Part shown: positions 24,559 through 36,676 of the stretch, piece by piece | Position numbering within the stretch: the stretch's first letter is position 1 | Layout: each line of letters opens with the position of its first letter | Origin: Primulina eburnea | Lineage: Eukaryota; Streptophyta; Magnoliopsida; Lamiales; Gesneriaceae | Direction of reading: 5' to 3' | Assembly: GCF_022965805.1 (NCBI RefSeq) | Contig: NW_027331276.1 | Coordinates: forward strand, 36,001 to 100,000 | DNA length: 64,000 nucleotides | Translations under genes and position numbers: made by a program | The notes under the pieces: model-generated | What the model was told of the DNA's origin: nothing | The model's database searches: none | What the model saw: the letters and a program-made list of their open reading frames with translations, nothing else

Positions 24559-26014
24559 TGTAGTGACCCGTTCCAGAATCACCTACTAATCAAAAACTAA
24601 GCATGCAATTAACCTAATTAACAATAATCAGAGATAACAGCGGAAAATACCAACAAATGATAGTTATACAACCCAATCGAAATAGAATAGTACTGAAAAC
24701 TAAACCAACCAGATACTCACTGACCTCCTCCTGCTCTTCCCGAGCTGTCCAACCTGAGGCCTGCCCCGAGGGAATGGGGTGTCCAAGAATAAACAAAACC
24801 GAGGACGTGAGCGATAAGAACGCCCAGTACAAAAGTATGAGTATACAGACCTATATGAAATGCACATGCTATGATCATGATACCGGGGTAGTCAAGAAAC
24901 AGGAGTCACAAAAGGATCTCAACAATGCTCAGTCTAGAGGCGCCAAGTGGATAGTGCCGCGCGGTACACCTCTGGGTCACTGCATCCACTACAAGACAGA
25001 CGTGGACCTAAAATGTCCCGGACCACCGAAGCCCTCCCGACCCGTCGGCCACTGTGTACTCTCGGTGTCCATGCGTCCACAAGACAGGGCTGAGCGGCCC
25101 CAAGATATAGCTTATCTCGAAAGAGATACAGCTCAACAGTAAAGGCTATCTCAAAGGAGAATACGGCTCAACATGAAATGCAACGTGCAGTAATAAACGT
25201 GACATAATAGCATGCATCAAATGACATATATCAATGCACCACATAATCATGCAACACATATATGAATGTATACTCAACCAGGATATCTCGGATAGTACTT
25301 TCGTACCTCTATCACAGCAAGCCTAGCCTTACGCAACACCGCTAATCAGGTCTAGCACAAGCCTACGCATCAAAAGCATACTCAATCAATACTACCATGC
25401 TCGACTAGCAAAACCAGTACTCCCTAGTACTACCAAAGGTTTAGGGTTTACCTTCGTCCGTCGACAGCCCTTTGATGTCGATTGCCTTGAAACTCAGGCG
25501 CCGCTACGGTACTACTCCTGGCAGCTCTTGGCTATCGCTCGACCAACAACTAACCCTAGAAACCTTCCAAACTCTCCAAAATGAGAGAAAACTCAAGAAA
25601 TTGGCAAGTCAAAAATGAGAAATCCGAGCACTATTTATAGGCCATGTTCGGATCCTCCGAACAACACTTCGGAACGTCCGAACGCTACGTGTCCATTGGC
25701 TCTTGACAGCTCATGATCGGATCCTCCGATCATACACTTCGGACCGTCCGAACATGCACGTGTCCAGCTGATCTTGACACCTCATGATCGGATCCACCGA
25801 ACCTACACTTCGGAACGTCCGAACTCCCACGTGTCGATCAACTCTTGACACCTAATGATCGGATCCACCGAACTCACTTCGGACCTTCCGAACCCTTCGG
25901 TGCTTCCGAACCATCTTCGGTCCGTCCGATCATGACTCGGTCAAAATTACACCTTAAACCTTCTTAATCACCATTAATCCGTTAATTACCCAATTTGGAA
26001 TTCGGGCTACTACA
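24559..26014 (-). repeat. G3 3' LTR
   Basis: 1456 bp, TGTAGTGACCCG...GGGCTACTACA on the plus strand. It includes the U3 array of TCGGA/TCCGA dyads (about 25648-25932). Confidence 0.96.
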
Positions 26015-26050
26015 TTCTCCCCCCCTTAAAACGATTTCGTCCTCGAAATC
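26015..26050 (-). promoter_or_regulatory. G3 polypurine tract and stem-loop
   Basis: The purine tract (26015-26030) abuts the 3' LTR. The stem-loop GATTTCG-AGGA-CGAAATC (element strand, 26033-26050) lies just upstream. Both were retained although pol was lost, consistent with cis-acting roles. Confidence 0.87.
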
Positions 26051-26115
26051 TAGGCAAGAGAATAAAACACCATTGTAATACACTGCAAATATTCTTCATT
26101 ACAACTGTATAACAA

Positions 26116-27141
26116 TTACATCCCAGGCTGATCCTGGTTCAGCGCAAAAACCTGACCTTGGGCACAAGGTCGAAGATTCGAACTACCCACTGCCTGACCC
26201 TGTCTCCTCTGCTGAACAGTCGTCTGGGATCCAGAACCAGATCCTGCTCCACCTCGCAGCTGAGGACAATTCTTCTTGATATGACCCATCTCTCCGCACT
26301 GAAAACAAGCTCCTGCTGCTAATCGGCATTGCTCCGATGGATGGTTCTTCCCACAATGCGCACAAGAATCCTTCTTCTCACCAAAGCGAACAACACCGCT
26401 AGACCTTGATCCAGATCCAGAAGAAGAAGAACCAGATTTCTTGAAAGACTGAGGTCGAGGGCTCAAAACACTCGGAGGTCTAGAAGAAAGAATAGCCCTA
26501 CCACGCTGGAGACTGATCTCTGCTTGACGACACCGGTTCACCAACCCATCGTACGAAGTAGGATTATCACAGACAGTGACTCGATCAAAGATCTCCTGGT
26601 TAAGGCCCTGAAGGAAATGATCGTACTTGGCTTCAGAACTGCCACTGATATGAGGCGCAAAGGGTAACAACTCGAAGAATTTCTGCTGATACTCATCAAC
26701 AGACATACTCCCCTGCTTAAGGTTCAGGAGCTCAATCGTCTTGGCCTGGCGAAGGGCTGGAGGAAAGTACAGCTGCATGAACGCTGCACGGAAATCGGCC
26801 CAAGTCGCTCTACCCTGCGACTGAACTATCGGCGCAGAAGTCGATCGCCACCACCTGCGAGCACGGCCCTCGAGAAGAAAACTAAGGGTCTCCATCTTCT
26901 GCTCATCGGTGCACTGGAATGCGCGGAAACAACTCTCCATGCGCTCTAACCAATCCTCCGCATCATCGGGAGTCTCACCGCCAACTAAAGGCTTAGGCCC
27001 CATCTGCATGAAACGATGCATATCGAAACGACTAGGACCATCCCGACGATGACGATTCTCACGATGACGTCTATGATCGTCCTGGTCACCCCATCGACCT
27101 ACACTCCCCTGACTACTCCCGTCACCAAAGTGGTCAGCCAT
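26116..27141 (-). CDS. G3 Gag protein
   Basis: An intact 341-residue frame starting at MADHFGDGSSQ, the same start as G5; a 17-residue upstream extension to 27192 is probably not used. A retrotransposon Gag domain spans about residues 60-200 ([28 protein letters not shown]). A Ser-rich linker follows, then [13 protein letters not shown] and the zinc knuckle [14 protein letters not shown] near residues 280-295. It ends [11 protein letters not shown] and stop, where G5 continues into protease. The sequence is nearly the G5 Gag, with mostly conservative changes and no frameshift, so the frame appears maintained. It could co-assemble with G5 Gag; that is inference. Confidence 0.93.
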   Translation of the reverse strand: MADHFGDGSSQGSVGRWGDQDDHRRHRENRHRRDGPSRFDMHRFMQMGPKPLVGGETPDDAEDWLERMESCFRAFQCTDEQKMETLSFLLEGRARRWWRSTSAPIVQSQGRATWADFRAAFMQLYFPPALRQAKTIELLNLKQGSMSVDEYQQKFFELLPFAPHISGSSEAKYDHFLQGLNQEIFDRVTVCDNPTSYDGLVNRCRQAEISLQRGRAILSSRPPSVLSPRPQSFKKSGSSSSGSGSRSSGVVRFGEKKDSCAHCGKNHPSEQCRLAAGACFQCGEMGHIKKNCPQLRGGAGSGSGSQTTVQQRRQGQAVGSSNLRPCAQGQVFALNQDQPGM

Positions 27142-27224
27142 TGCTACAACATAGAATGGGGAAACTAGTAAAATGGTCAACGGAAATCCCAAAACAGAAA
27201 TCTATATCCCAAAATCGTATGCAT

Positions 27225-27236
27225 GCTCTGATACCA
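27225..27236 (-). promoter_or_regulatory. G3 primer-binding site
   Basis: TGGTATCAGAGC on the minus strand, four bases from the 5' LTR. Confidence 0.93.
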
Positions 27237-27240
27237 TAAA

Positions 27241-28696
27241 TGTAGTGACCCGTTCCAGAATCACCTACTAATCAAAAACTAAGCATGCAATTAACCTAAT
27301 TAACAATAATCAGAGATAACAGCGGAAAATACCAACAAATGATAGTTATACAACCCAATCGAAATAGAATAGTACTGAAAACTAAACCAACCAGATACTC
27401 ACTGACCTCCTCCTGCTCTTCCCGAGCTGTCCAACCTGAGGCCTGCCCCGAGGGAATGGGGTGTCCAAGAATAAACAAAACCGAGGACGTGAGCGATAAG
27501 AACGCCCAGTACAAAAGTATGAGTATACAGACCTATATGAAATGCACATGCTATGATCATGATACCGGGGTAGTCAAGAAACAGGAGTCACAAAAGGATC
27601 TCAACAATGCTCAGTCTAGAGGCGCCAAGTGGATAGTGCCGCGCGGTACACCTCTGGGTCACTGCATCCACTACAAGACAGACGTGGACCTAAAATGTCC
27701 CGGACCACCGAAGCCCTCCCGACCCGTCGGCCACTGTGTACTCTCGGTGTCCATGCGTCCACAAGACAGGGCTGAGCGGCCCCAAGATATAGCTTATCTC
27801 GAAAGAGATACAGCTCAACAGTAAAGGCTATCTCAAAGGAGAATACGGCTCAACATGAAATGCAACGTGCAGTAATAAACGTGACATAATAGCATGCATC
27901 AAATGACATATATCAATGCACCACATAATCATGCAACACATATATGAATGTATACTCAACCAGGATATCTCGGATAGTACTTTCGTACCTCTATCACAGC
28001 AAGCCTAGCCTTACGCAACACCGCTAATCAGGTCTAGCACAAGCCTACGCATCAAAAGCATACTCAATCAATACTACCATGCTCGACTAGCAAAACCAGT
28101 ACTCCCTAGTACTACCAAAGGTTTAGGGTTTACCTTCGTCCGTCGACAGCCCTTTGATGTCGATTGCCTTGAAACTCAGGCGCCGCTACGGTACTACTCC
28201 TGGCAGCTCTTGGCTATCGCTCGACCAACAACTAACCCTAGAAACCTTCCAAACTCTCCAAAATGAGAGAAAACTCAAGAAATTGGCAAGTCAAAAATGA
28301 GAAATCCGAGCACTATTTATAGGCCATGTTCGGATCCTCCGAACAACACTTCGGAACGTCCGAACGCTACGTGTCCATTGGCTCTTGACAGCTCATGATC
28401 GGATCCTCCGATCATACACTTCGGACCGTCCGAACATGCACGTGTCCAGCTGCTCTTGACACCTCATGATCGGATCCACCGAACCTACACTTCGGAACGT
28501 CCGAACTCCCACGTGTCGATCAACTCTTGACACCTAATGATCGGATCCACCGAACTCACTTCGGACCTTCCGAACCCTTCGGTGCTTCCGAACCATCTTC
28601 GGTCCGTCCGATCATGACTCGGTCAAAATTACACCTTAAACCTTCTTAATCACCATTAATCCGTTAATTACCCAATTTGGAATTCGGGCTACTACA
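27241..28696 (-). repeat. G3 5' LTR
   Basis: 1456 bp. In element orientation the U3 dyad array is followed by TATAAATA (28314-28321), the presumed promoter. Confidence 0.96.
28314..28321 (-). promoter_or_regulatory. TATA box of G3 5' LTR
   Basis: TATAAATA on the minus strand immediately downstream of the dyad array. The same arrangement is seen in G5. Confidence 0.72.
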
Positions 28697-28701
28697 TTGT
28701 C

Positions 28702-31700
28702 AGATTCAGACCTGAAATGACAGAGGAGTGGAAATTCTACGGCAAGGGTTCCAGATCTCGGATTCCCTTAGTATCTGCTCTGACTATGAGTAGATTGCTT
28801 CAGAGAGGAGCAGTGGGCTTTCTTGTATATTCAGTAGATTTACTGAAGTCGAGCCCAGCATTGGCAGATTTGCCAGTGGTTTGCGAGTTTGCAGATGTTT
28901 TTCCTGATGAGATTCCAGGGTTGCCTCCGGTTCGAGAGGTTGATTTTAGCATAGACCTTGTGCCAGGCAGTGTTCCTATTTCAAGAGCTCCGTATAGGAT
29001 GGCGCCTGTTGAGCTGAAAGAGTTGAAAGCACAGTTGGAGGATCTTCTATCCAAGGGATATATCAGACCCAGTGTATCACCTTGGGGTGCTCCGGTGCTT
29101 TTTGTTAGAAAGAAAGATGGTTCGATGCGACTGTGTATTGATTATAGGCAGTTGAACAAGGCGACCGTGAAGAACAAGTATCCGTTGCCTCACATCGACG
29201 ATTTGTTTGACCAGTTACAAGGATCTTCGGTATATTCGAAAATTGATTTGAGATCAGGGTATCATCAGCTCCGAGTTAGAGATGTTGATATTCCGAAGAC
29301 TGCATTCCGAACCAGGTATGGACATTACGAGTTTGTTGTTATGCCTTTCGGTTTGACGAATGCACCTGCGGTGTTTATGAGTTTAATGAACTGCATTTTT
29401 CAGAAATATTTAGATGAGTTTGTAATTGTGTTTATTGATGACATTTTGGTGTATTCGAAGAGTTTGACTGAGAATGCAGATCATCTGAGAATTGTGCTGA
29501 AGACTTTGCGACAGGAGCAGTTGTATGCTAAACTGTCCAAGTGTGAATTCTGGCTGAGACAGGTTGTCTTCTTAGGGCACATTATATCTGGAGATGGTAT
29601 TGCGGTAGATCCGAGTAAAGTTGAGGCTGTGATCAGTTGGCCGAGACCGACTTCTGTGCCAGAGATACGCAGTTTCATGGGTCTAGCCGGGTATTATCGA
29701 CGTTTTATTCGAGACTTCTCCAGTATAGCGAAGCCGATTACCCAGTTGACACAGAAGAACATGCCATTTGTGTGGTCAGAAGAGTGTGAGAGCATTTTTG
29801 TTGAGCTGAAGAAGAGGCTGACTAGTGCGCCTGTCTTGACAATTCCATCAGGTACAGGTGAGTTCGTTGTATATTGTGATGCATCTCACAGAGGGCTTGG
29901 ATGTGTTCTTATGCAGCGAGGACACGTGATAGCATACGCCTCTAGACAGCTGAAGCCGCACGAGACTCGTTATCCGATTCATGATCTTGAATTGGCGGCG
30001 ATTGTGTTTGCACTTAAGATCTGGCGTCATTATCTGTATGGCGAGAAATTTGAGATCTATTCCGATCATAAGAGCCTGAAATATCTCTTTTCTCAGTCAG
30101 AGTTGAACATGAGGCAGCGACGATGGCTTGATCTGCTGAAAGATTTTGATTGCGAGATCAAGTACCATCCAGGAAAGTCGAATGCAGCGGCAGACGCCTT
30201 GAGTCGAAAGGTATGTGCTCTTTCCTTGTCGACTGTAGGTGTATCGAGTTTAGTAGAAGATTGTTGCTTGTCTGGATTGACATTTAATACAGAAAGTAGA
30301 CCGTTGCGACTTGCTGCGATTCAGATTGAGCCAGATCTGATTTTGAGGATCAAAGAAGCACAGAGAACTGATCCGAATGTACAGAGATCGATTGATATGG
30401 TCAGAGCTGGACATATCTCAGAATATCAGGTCAGAGATTCTGTTCTGTATGTGAATAACCACTTAGTGGTGCCAGAGATTTCCGATTTGAGACGACAGAT
30501 TATGTCGGAAGCACACTGTAGTCGGTTCAGCATTCATCCTGGTGGCAGGAAGATGTATAATGACTTGAAGACACAATTCTGGTGGAAGCAGATGAAGACA
30601 GACATTGCAGAATTTGTGTCTAAGTGCCTGAATTGCCAGCAGGTGAAGGCAGAGAGAAAGAAGCCCGGAGGTTTACTTCAGAGTTTGTCTGTTCCTGAAT
30701 GGAAATGGGACCACATTTCCATGGATTTCGTGACAAAGTTACCTCGATCTTCGCGGGGCTGTGACGCGATTTGGGTTGTGATAGACAGACTGACCAAATC
30801 AGCGTGCTTTATTCCATACAGGATGACCTATCGACATGATCAGATGGCAGAGTTGTATGTCAAAGAGGTCGTCAGATTGCATGGTGTGCCGAAGTCGATC
30901 GTATCAGATCGTGATCCACGATTCACTTCTCACTTTTGGCACAGCTTGCAGCAGGCTTTGGGTACGACTTTACACCTGAGCACTGCTTATCATCCCCAGA
31001 CAGACGGACAGTCAGAGCGGACTATCCAGACTTTAGAGGATATGCTGAGAGCTGTAGTACTAGACTTTGGTACTAGTTGGCAAGATTCATTGCCGTTATG
31101 TGAGTTTTCATACAACAACAGCTATCAGACTAGCATTGAGATGGCACCGTTCGAAGCTTTATACGGAAAGAAATGCAGATCTCCGTTGTACTGGGATGAT
31201 ATTTCTGAGGTACCAGAGTTAGGGCCTGATATGATTCGTGCGATGACTGAGAAAGTGAAGATCATTCAGAAGAGAATGAAGACGGCACAGGATAGGCAAG
31301 CGAAATACGCCAATATCAGACGTAGACCGTTGGTATTCGAGCAGGGAGACAGAGTATTTTTGAAGATTTCACCTTTCAGAAGCGTTGTCAGATTTGGCAA
31401 GCGTGGAAAGTTGTCTCCTAGATACGTCGGTCCGTATGAAATCCTCGACAAGATTGGCGATCGAGCTTACAGACTTGCTCTTCCTCCTTCATTATCAGGT
31501 ATACATGATGTTTTTCATGTATCGATGTTGCGCAGATACATGCCAGATGATTCTCATGTCATTCTGCCTGACGAGGCCGAGCTAGATCAGACTTTGAGCT
31601 ATGTTGAGCGACCGATACAGATTCTTGATCGGAAAGAAAAACAGCTCAGAACGAAGACCATTCCGCTTGTGAAGGTGCAGTGGAGTCGTCATGGCATCGA

Positions 31701-31761
31701 AGAAGCAACTTGGGAGACAGAATCTGATATGAGACAGAGACATCCCGAGCTATTCATATGA
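28702..31761 (+). CDS. G2 RT-RNase H-integrase-chromodomain part of gag-pol
   Basis: In-phase continuation of the frame cut at 24558: 1019 codons to the stop at 31761. In order: RT with [16 protein letters not shown] (about 29109-29160) and FIDD active site (29431-29442), RNase H (CDASHRGLG near 29875 and DHKSLKYL near 30065), the integrase HHCC finger (about 30510-30650), and the integrase core with [12 protein letters not shown] and TDGQSERT carrying D, D and E. A tail at about 31650-31755 contains [11 protein letters not shown] and resembles the chromodomain of Tekay/Del elements, which tethers integration to chromatin. Separated from its own Gag and start codon by G3, it is unlikely to be expressed in full. 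Confidence 0.93.
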   Translation, partial: RFRPEMTEEWKFYGKGSRSRIPLVSALTMSRLLQRGAVGFLVYSVDLLKSSPALADLPVVCEFADVFPDEIPGLPPVREVDFSIDLVPGSVPISRAPYRMAPVELKELKAQLEDLLSKGYIRPSVSPWGAPVLFVRKKDGSMRLCIDYRQLNKATVKNKYPLPHIDDLFDQLQGSSVYSKIDLRSGYHQLRVRDVDIPKTAFRTRYGHYEFVVMPFGLTNAPAVFMSLMNCIFQKYLDEFVIVFIDDILVYSKSLTENADHLRIVLKTLRQEQLYAKLSKCEFWLRQVVFLGHIISGDGIAVDPSKVEAVISWPRPTSVPEIRSFMGLAGYYRRFIRDFSSIAKPITQLTQKNMPFVWSEECESIFVELKKRLTSAPVLTIPSGTGEFVVYCDASHRGLGCVLMQRGHVIAYASRQLKPHETRYPIHDLELAAIVFALKIWRHYLYGEKFEIYSDHKSLKYLFSQSELNMRQRRWLDLLKDFDCEIKYHPGKSNAAADALSRKVCALSLSTVGVSSLVEDCCLSGLTFNTESRPLRLAAIQIEPDLILRIKEAQRTDPNVQRSIDMVRAGHISEYQVRDSVLYVNNHLVVPEISDLRRQIMSEAHCSRFSIHPGGRKMYNDLKTQFWWKQMKTDIAEFVSKCLNCQQVKAERKKPGGLLQSLSVPEWKWDHISMDFVTKLPRSSRGCDAIWVVIDRLTKSACFIPYRMTYRHDQMAELYVKEVVRLHGVPKSIVSDRDPRFTSHFWHSLQQALGTTLHLSTAYHPQTDGQSERTIQTLEDMLRAVVLDFGTSWQDSLPLCEFSYNNSYQTSIEMAPFEALYGKKCRSPLYWDDISEVPELGPDMIRAMTEKVKIIQKRMKTAQDRQAKYANIRRRPLVFEQGDRVFLKISPFRSVVRFGKRGKLSPRYVGPYEILDKIGDRAYRLALPPSLSGIHDVFHVSMLRRYMPDDSHVILPDEAELDQTLSYVERPIQILDRKEKQLRTKTIPLVKVQWSRHGIEEATWETESDMRQRHPELFI

Positions 31762-31825
31762 TGTGAGTCTTCCTTTCAATTTTGATTATATTGTTTTGTA
31801 TACAACTGCATGAGTAATTGCTTGC

Positions 31826-31863
31826 GAGTTCGAGGACGAACTCCTGTCTAAGAGGGGGAGAAA
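31826..31863 (+). promoter_or_regulatory. G2 stem-loop and polypurine tract
   Basis: The stem-loop GAGTTCG-AGGA-CGAACTC is at 31826-31843. The purine tract aagagggggagaaa (31850-31863) abuts the 3' LTR. Confidence 0.88.
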
Positions 31864-33633
31864 TGTAAGGCTCGAGAATTATCGGTTGTTATTGATGTGA
31901 GACTTGAAACGACGAGAATACATGATATTTAGATCAGAATTTGTAAAGCAGGGCCGAAGCTACACCGCACCCGCGGTACAGGAAGGACCGCACCCGCGGT
32001 GCATTGACAGAAAATTTGTAAAATTGTGCGAACAGACACCGCACCCGCGGTAATAACATCACCGCACCCGCGGTCCAAGAATTTCAGAAAATGCAAGGGC
32101 TGCCGTGAGCACAGCGCACCCGCGCTGCTAGTGTACCGCACCCGCGGTCGTGCGTGTCAAATGAAAAATAAAGACACTTGTTCCTTGCCATGCAATACAA
32201 GGGTATGTGGCTTCATTTCCTTCCATTTTCAGTAGTAAGCACCGAGGGAGAATTCAGAAGAGAGTCCAAGGCTTCTTCCATCTCACAATTTATCTTTTGC
32301 AAGATTTAGCCATCCAAACTTGAATTCGAGTTCAGATTGGTACTTCTCTCAACCAAAGCTACAAGAGGATGTAAGTATTGTTCATTTCCAGCATGTTTCG
32401 AAAATTATGTGTTGGAAGAATTCAGATTTGACATAGATTATGTGTTCTTGATATACTAAGCATCGTAGAAACGTAAACGGATCGAATTTCAGACGCCGTA
32501 TGCTATACGTTCGATTTTCCAGCATGTGTTGGATTGAGAATATACAGATTACAGCATGTATATAGATGTTAGATGAGATGATGAGTTGATTGTGATTGAG
32601 TATGATGTTCTTGAGTTACCGGTATAAAAGAATTACGCCGTTATGCCGTCGAATTGCATTGAAACCGATGTTAGCGTTGTATATTGATTTGCTTGAGATG
32701 TATATGACTGAAGTGCACATTGTTTATGCCATTTCAGATTTGTATTGACTACTTGGTATTCGAGATTTCGGTTCGACACAGACTGTGCGACAAGAAAGGT
32801 ATAATTCATGTGGTCACGGGATTGCACAACTCGATTCAGATTTGATACGAGTTTCCCTAAATCACATACTAGATTGTTATTACATTGATTATGTAATGCC
32901 TTGTTTATTGATTTATATTTGAGTCCTGAGATAGGAGAGATTGGCAGACTTGCCAAAACTAGACGTTTCGGTGTATCGTCGCATAGGAGCAGATTTGCTA
33001 TATGTGTAGACCCTCGATACAGAGTTGACCGAAGTCTAGGAATAAGACGTACCGTTGTCCCGAGTGGTTGGGTAGGTAACAGACCGTTTTATTCACACCG
33101 GGATCCCTAGATTAGAAAAGAGTCGAGTTAAGAGAGTTGAGTCAAGATTTGAATGTAGAATACAGATTTGTATTCTACTACATGTTTAGATGTATATTCA
33201 TGTTATTTGATTTATGTTATGCATTGTACATGATTTATTACATTGCATGCATCCATGTTTTATACTGGGATATGTTCTCACCGGAGTTATCCGGCTGTTG
33301 TCGTGTCTGTATGTGTGCATGGCAACAGGTGGGGCAGGATCAGGGTCACGACGAGGAAGAGAGAGTTGATAGCGTGGAGATCTCGGGCGTGGAAGATTCC
33401 TAGTGTTTTCTACTAGACTTGTGGCAATTATGTTTGTAGTTGTCATTTGAACAATAGTGTATGTTTGTACGAACAGACTTGTATGTACATTACGTTGTTT
33501 AATTTCTATCGAGATATGTTATGCTTTAGTTAATACATTTGAATTAAAGTTAAAAGCAAAATTTTGACCCACATTTTCGAACAAAGATCCAATTAAATCC
33601 CAAAAGAATTGAGTTAGAGCCCGGGTCCCCACA
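31864..33633 (+). repeat. G2 3' LTR
   Basis: 1770 bp, the same length as the 5' LTR with about four substitutions. It is followed by the gcccg duplication. The dyad array is repeated at about 31964-32148. Confidence 0.97.
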
Positions 33634-33638
33634 GCCCG

Positions 33639-33847
33639 GGCGCCACTTCTTCTGTCCAAGATGTGTTCCTATTGGACTTTGGCGCTCGAGCGGTCATTTC
33701 TTACCGCTCGGGCGCCAATGTTTCTGTCCAACAATTGCACCCTTCAAATATAATTTTTATTTCGTGTCCCGATTAATCCTTTCGTAATCATATCAAATTA
33801 TAAATCAATAATTACCGATTACTAGGATTAAATTTCCGGGCATTACA
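33639..33847 (-). repeat. G4 3' LTR, second segment
   Basis: The remaining 209 bp of the G4 LTR after G2, ending CCGGGCATTACA. It contains one long dyad (gcgctcgagcggt / accgctcgggcgc, about 33681-33717). Confidence 0.9.
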
Positions 33848-33885
33848 TTTCTCCCCCACTAAGATACGATTTCGTCCTCGAAATC
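33848..33885 (-). promoter_or_regulatory. G4 polypurine tract and stem-loop
   Basis: The purine tract (33848-33862) abuts the LTR. The stem-loop GATTTCG-AGGA-CGAAATC is at 33868-33885 on the element strand. Confidence 0.86.
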
Positions 33886-33942
33886 ACAAGCAATCTATCA
33901 TATCAACAAGGAGTATATACAGAAATGTATTCGAAATTTACA

Positions 33943-36676
33943 TCAGTGAAATAATGCTGGGAATTCTTGTCTCATATCAGACTCAGTCTCCCACGTAGCT
34001 TCTTCAATACCATGACGAGTCCATTGTACTTTTACCAACGGAATCATTTTCGTTCTGAGCTGTTTTTCTTTACGATCGATAATCCGGATCGGTTTCCCGA
34101 CATAACTCAATGTCTCATCCAGCTCAGTCTCGTCTGGTTGAATCACGTGAGAATCATCGGGGAGATACTTCCGCAGCATTGATACATGAAAAACATCATG
34201 TATTCCTGATAATGAAGGCGGCAAAGCGAGTCGATAGGCACGATCTCCTATCTTTTCTAGAATCTCATATGGACCGACGTATCGTGGAGACAATTTCCCT
34301 TTCTTCCCAAATCGCACAACACCCCTGAAAGGAGAAATCTTCAGGAATACTCGGTCTCCTGCCTCAAATACCAACGGTCGTCGTCTGAGGTTGGCATATT
34401 TGGCTTGTCGGTCCTGAGCTGCCCTCATTTTATTCTGAATCAACTTTACTTTTTCATTCATATCTCTGATCATGTCAGGTCCAGTCTCAGGAACTTCAGA
34501 GATATCATCCCAGTAAAGAGGCGATCGACATTTCTTTCCGTACAACGCTTCGAATGGAGCCATCTCAATACTTGTTTGATAGCTATTGTTGTACGAAAAT
34601 TCACAAAGTGGCAATGCATCTTGCCAATTAGTACTAAAATCAAGTACCACAGCTCTCAGCATATCTTCCAGGGTCTGGATAGTCCGCTCTGACTGTCCAT
34701 CGGTCTGTGGATGATATGCGGTACTCAGATGTAACTTCGTACCGAGAGCTTGCTGCAAACTCTGCCAGAAGTGCGAAGTAAACCGAGGGTCACGGTCTGA
34801 AACAATCGACTTCGGCACTCCGTGCAATCTTACCACTTCCCGGACATAGATATCGGCCATCTGATCGTATCTGTAAGTCATCTTGTATGGAATGAAACAT
34901 GCCGATTTGGTCAATCGATCAATCACGACCCAAATCGCATCATAACCTCGGGAGGATCTCGGTAATTGTGTCACAAAATCCATGGAAATATGATCCCATT
35001 TCCATACAGGAATAGACAAACTCTGTAACAATCCTCCTGGTTTCTTTCGTTCAGCCTTCACCTGTTGGCAATTCAGACACTTTGATACAAATGTAGCAAT
35101 GTCTGCTTTCATTTGTTTCCACCAATATTGTGTCTTCAAATCATTATACATTTTCCTGCCACCAGGATGAATGCTAAATCGACTGTTGTGTGCTTCTGTC
35201 AGTATTCGCTGTCTCAACTCCGAAACATTCGGTACAACAAGACGATTATTCACATACAAAGTACCATTTTGGACCTGATATTCTGACCGATGTCCAGCTT
35301 TGACCAAAGCAATCGACTTCTGCACATTCTGATCAACTCTTTGAGCCGCTTTAATTTTCAAAATCAGCTCTGGTTCCGCTTGCATAGTATATAATCTCAT
35401 TGGTCTCTGATCTGTCTCAAATACTAATCCAGACAAACAGCAGTCTTCAATCAAATTCGAAACACCTATCGTCGATAAGGATAGTGCACATACCTTTCGA
35501 CTCAGTGCATCTGCTGCTGCATTGGACTTCCCTGGATAATATTTGATTTCACAATCAAAGTCTTTCAGTAAATCCAGCCATCTCCGTTGTCTCATATTCA
35601 GCTCTGATTGCGAAAACAGATATTTCAAGCTCTTGTGATCAGAATATATTTCAAATTTCTCACCGTACAGATAATGTCGCCATATCTTTAATGCAAAGAC
35701 TATAGCTGCCAATTCAAGATCATGAATTGGATATCGAGTTTCATGGGATTTCAGCTGTCTCGAGGCATAAGCAATCACATGCCCCCGTTGCATCAATACA
35801 CAACCCAATCCTCGGTGAGATGCATCGCAGTAAACAACAAATCCACCAGTGCTTGAAGGAATCGTCAACACAGGAGCACTGGTCAATCTCTTCTTTAGCT
35901 CAAGAAAACTGGTCTCACATTCCTCAGACCAGACAAATGGAGCATTTTTCTGAGTTAGCTGAGTAATTGGTTTGGCAATACTCGAGAAATCTTGAATAAA
36001 GCGGCGATAATACCCCGCCAAACCCATAAAACTACGAATTTCTGGTACAGATGTCGGTCTTGGCCAAGAAATCACTGCCTCAACCTTACTGGGATCAACT
36101 GATATACCGTCTCCCGATATAATGTGACCCAAAAACACAACCTGTTTCAGCCAAAACTCGCATTTCGACAATTTAGCATACAGTTTCTCTGCCCTCAAAA
36201 TTCTCAACACAGTCCTCAGATGATTAGCATGTTCAATCATATTCTTCGAATAAATCAATATATCATCAATGAATATGATAACAAAATCATCCAAATATTT
36301 CTGAAAGACGCGGTTCATCAATCCCATAAATACCGCTGGTGCATTCGTCAATCCAAATGGCATGACAATAAATTCATAGTGTCCATACCTGGTTCTAAAT
36401 GCAGTCTTTGAGATATCAGAGTCCCTGACTCTCAGTTGATGGTATCCCGATCTCAGATCGATCTTGGAATATACAGATGAACCCTGCAGCTGATCAAATA
36501 AATCATCAATACGAGGCAATGGGTATTTATTCTTTACCGTTGCTTTGTTCAGCTGCCGGTAGTCGATACAAAGTCTCATCGACCCGTCTTTCTTTCTCAC
36601 GAACAGTACTGGAGCACCCCAAGGAGATACACTCGGTCTGATATATCCCTTGGCCAGTAAATCCTCCAACTGTTCC
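33943..36676 (-). CDS. G4 RT-RNase H-integrase, 5' truncated
   Basis: Open for about 911 codons from the copia junction to the stop at 33943. It begins in the RT region ([15 protein letters not shown]), then has [20 protein letters not shown] active site (near 36255), RNase H ([17 protein letters not shown]), the integrase HHCC finger, the D-D-E core ([20 protein letters not shown]) and a chromodomain-like end ([11 protein letters not shown]). It is closely related to G1/G2 pol but clearly diverged. Absence of stops indicates G4 was intact when copia X inserted at 36677. Gag, protease and the start of RT are missing, so no complete product is possible. Confidence 0.92.

Larger units (their letters stand above)
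24559..28696 (-). mobile_element. gag-only gypsy element G3 (non-autonomous)
   Basis: 4138 bp with 1456-bp LTRs (24559-26014, 27241-28696) and perfect target duplication ttgtc (24554-24558, 28697-28701). The internal region is 1226 bp and contains PBS, gag and polypurine tract only; protease, RT, RNase H and integrase are absent. The LTRs differ at one position I can find (near 25764/28452). It belongs to the G5 family by gag and LTR sequence. The arrangement matches the described class of terminal-repeat retrotransposons with a GAG domain (TR-GAG). Confidence 0.96.
21073..33633 (+). mobile_element. Ty3/gypsy element G2 (same family as G1)
   Basis: Two 1770-bp LTRs (21073-22842, 31864-33633) flank PBS, gag-pol and polypurine tract. 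The target duplication gcccg is perfect (21068-21072, 33634-33638). LTRs differ at about four positions (for example near 21555/32346 and 21928/32719), so it is young. Gag-pol was open throughout before G3 inserted. The insertion point lies inside an arm of one of the long dyads of the G4 LTR. Confidence 0.97.

Noticed and set aside
24657..25142. 161-codon plus-strand open frame, repeated at 27339-27824
   Set aside because: It lies antisense in both G3 LTRs and related pieces occur in G5 LTRs. It duplicates only because the LTR does, with no recognisable domain.
33943..36676. endogenous pararetrovirus (caulimovirid)
   Set aside because: Integrase, LTRs and a chromodomain-like tail are present; there is no movement protein or coat protein of that type.
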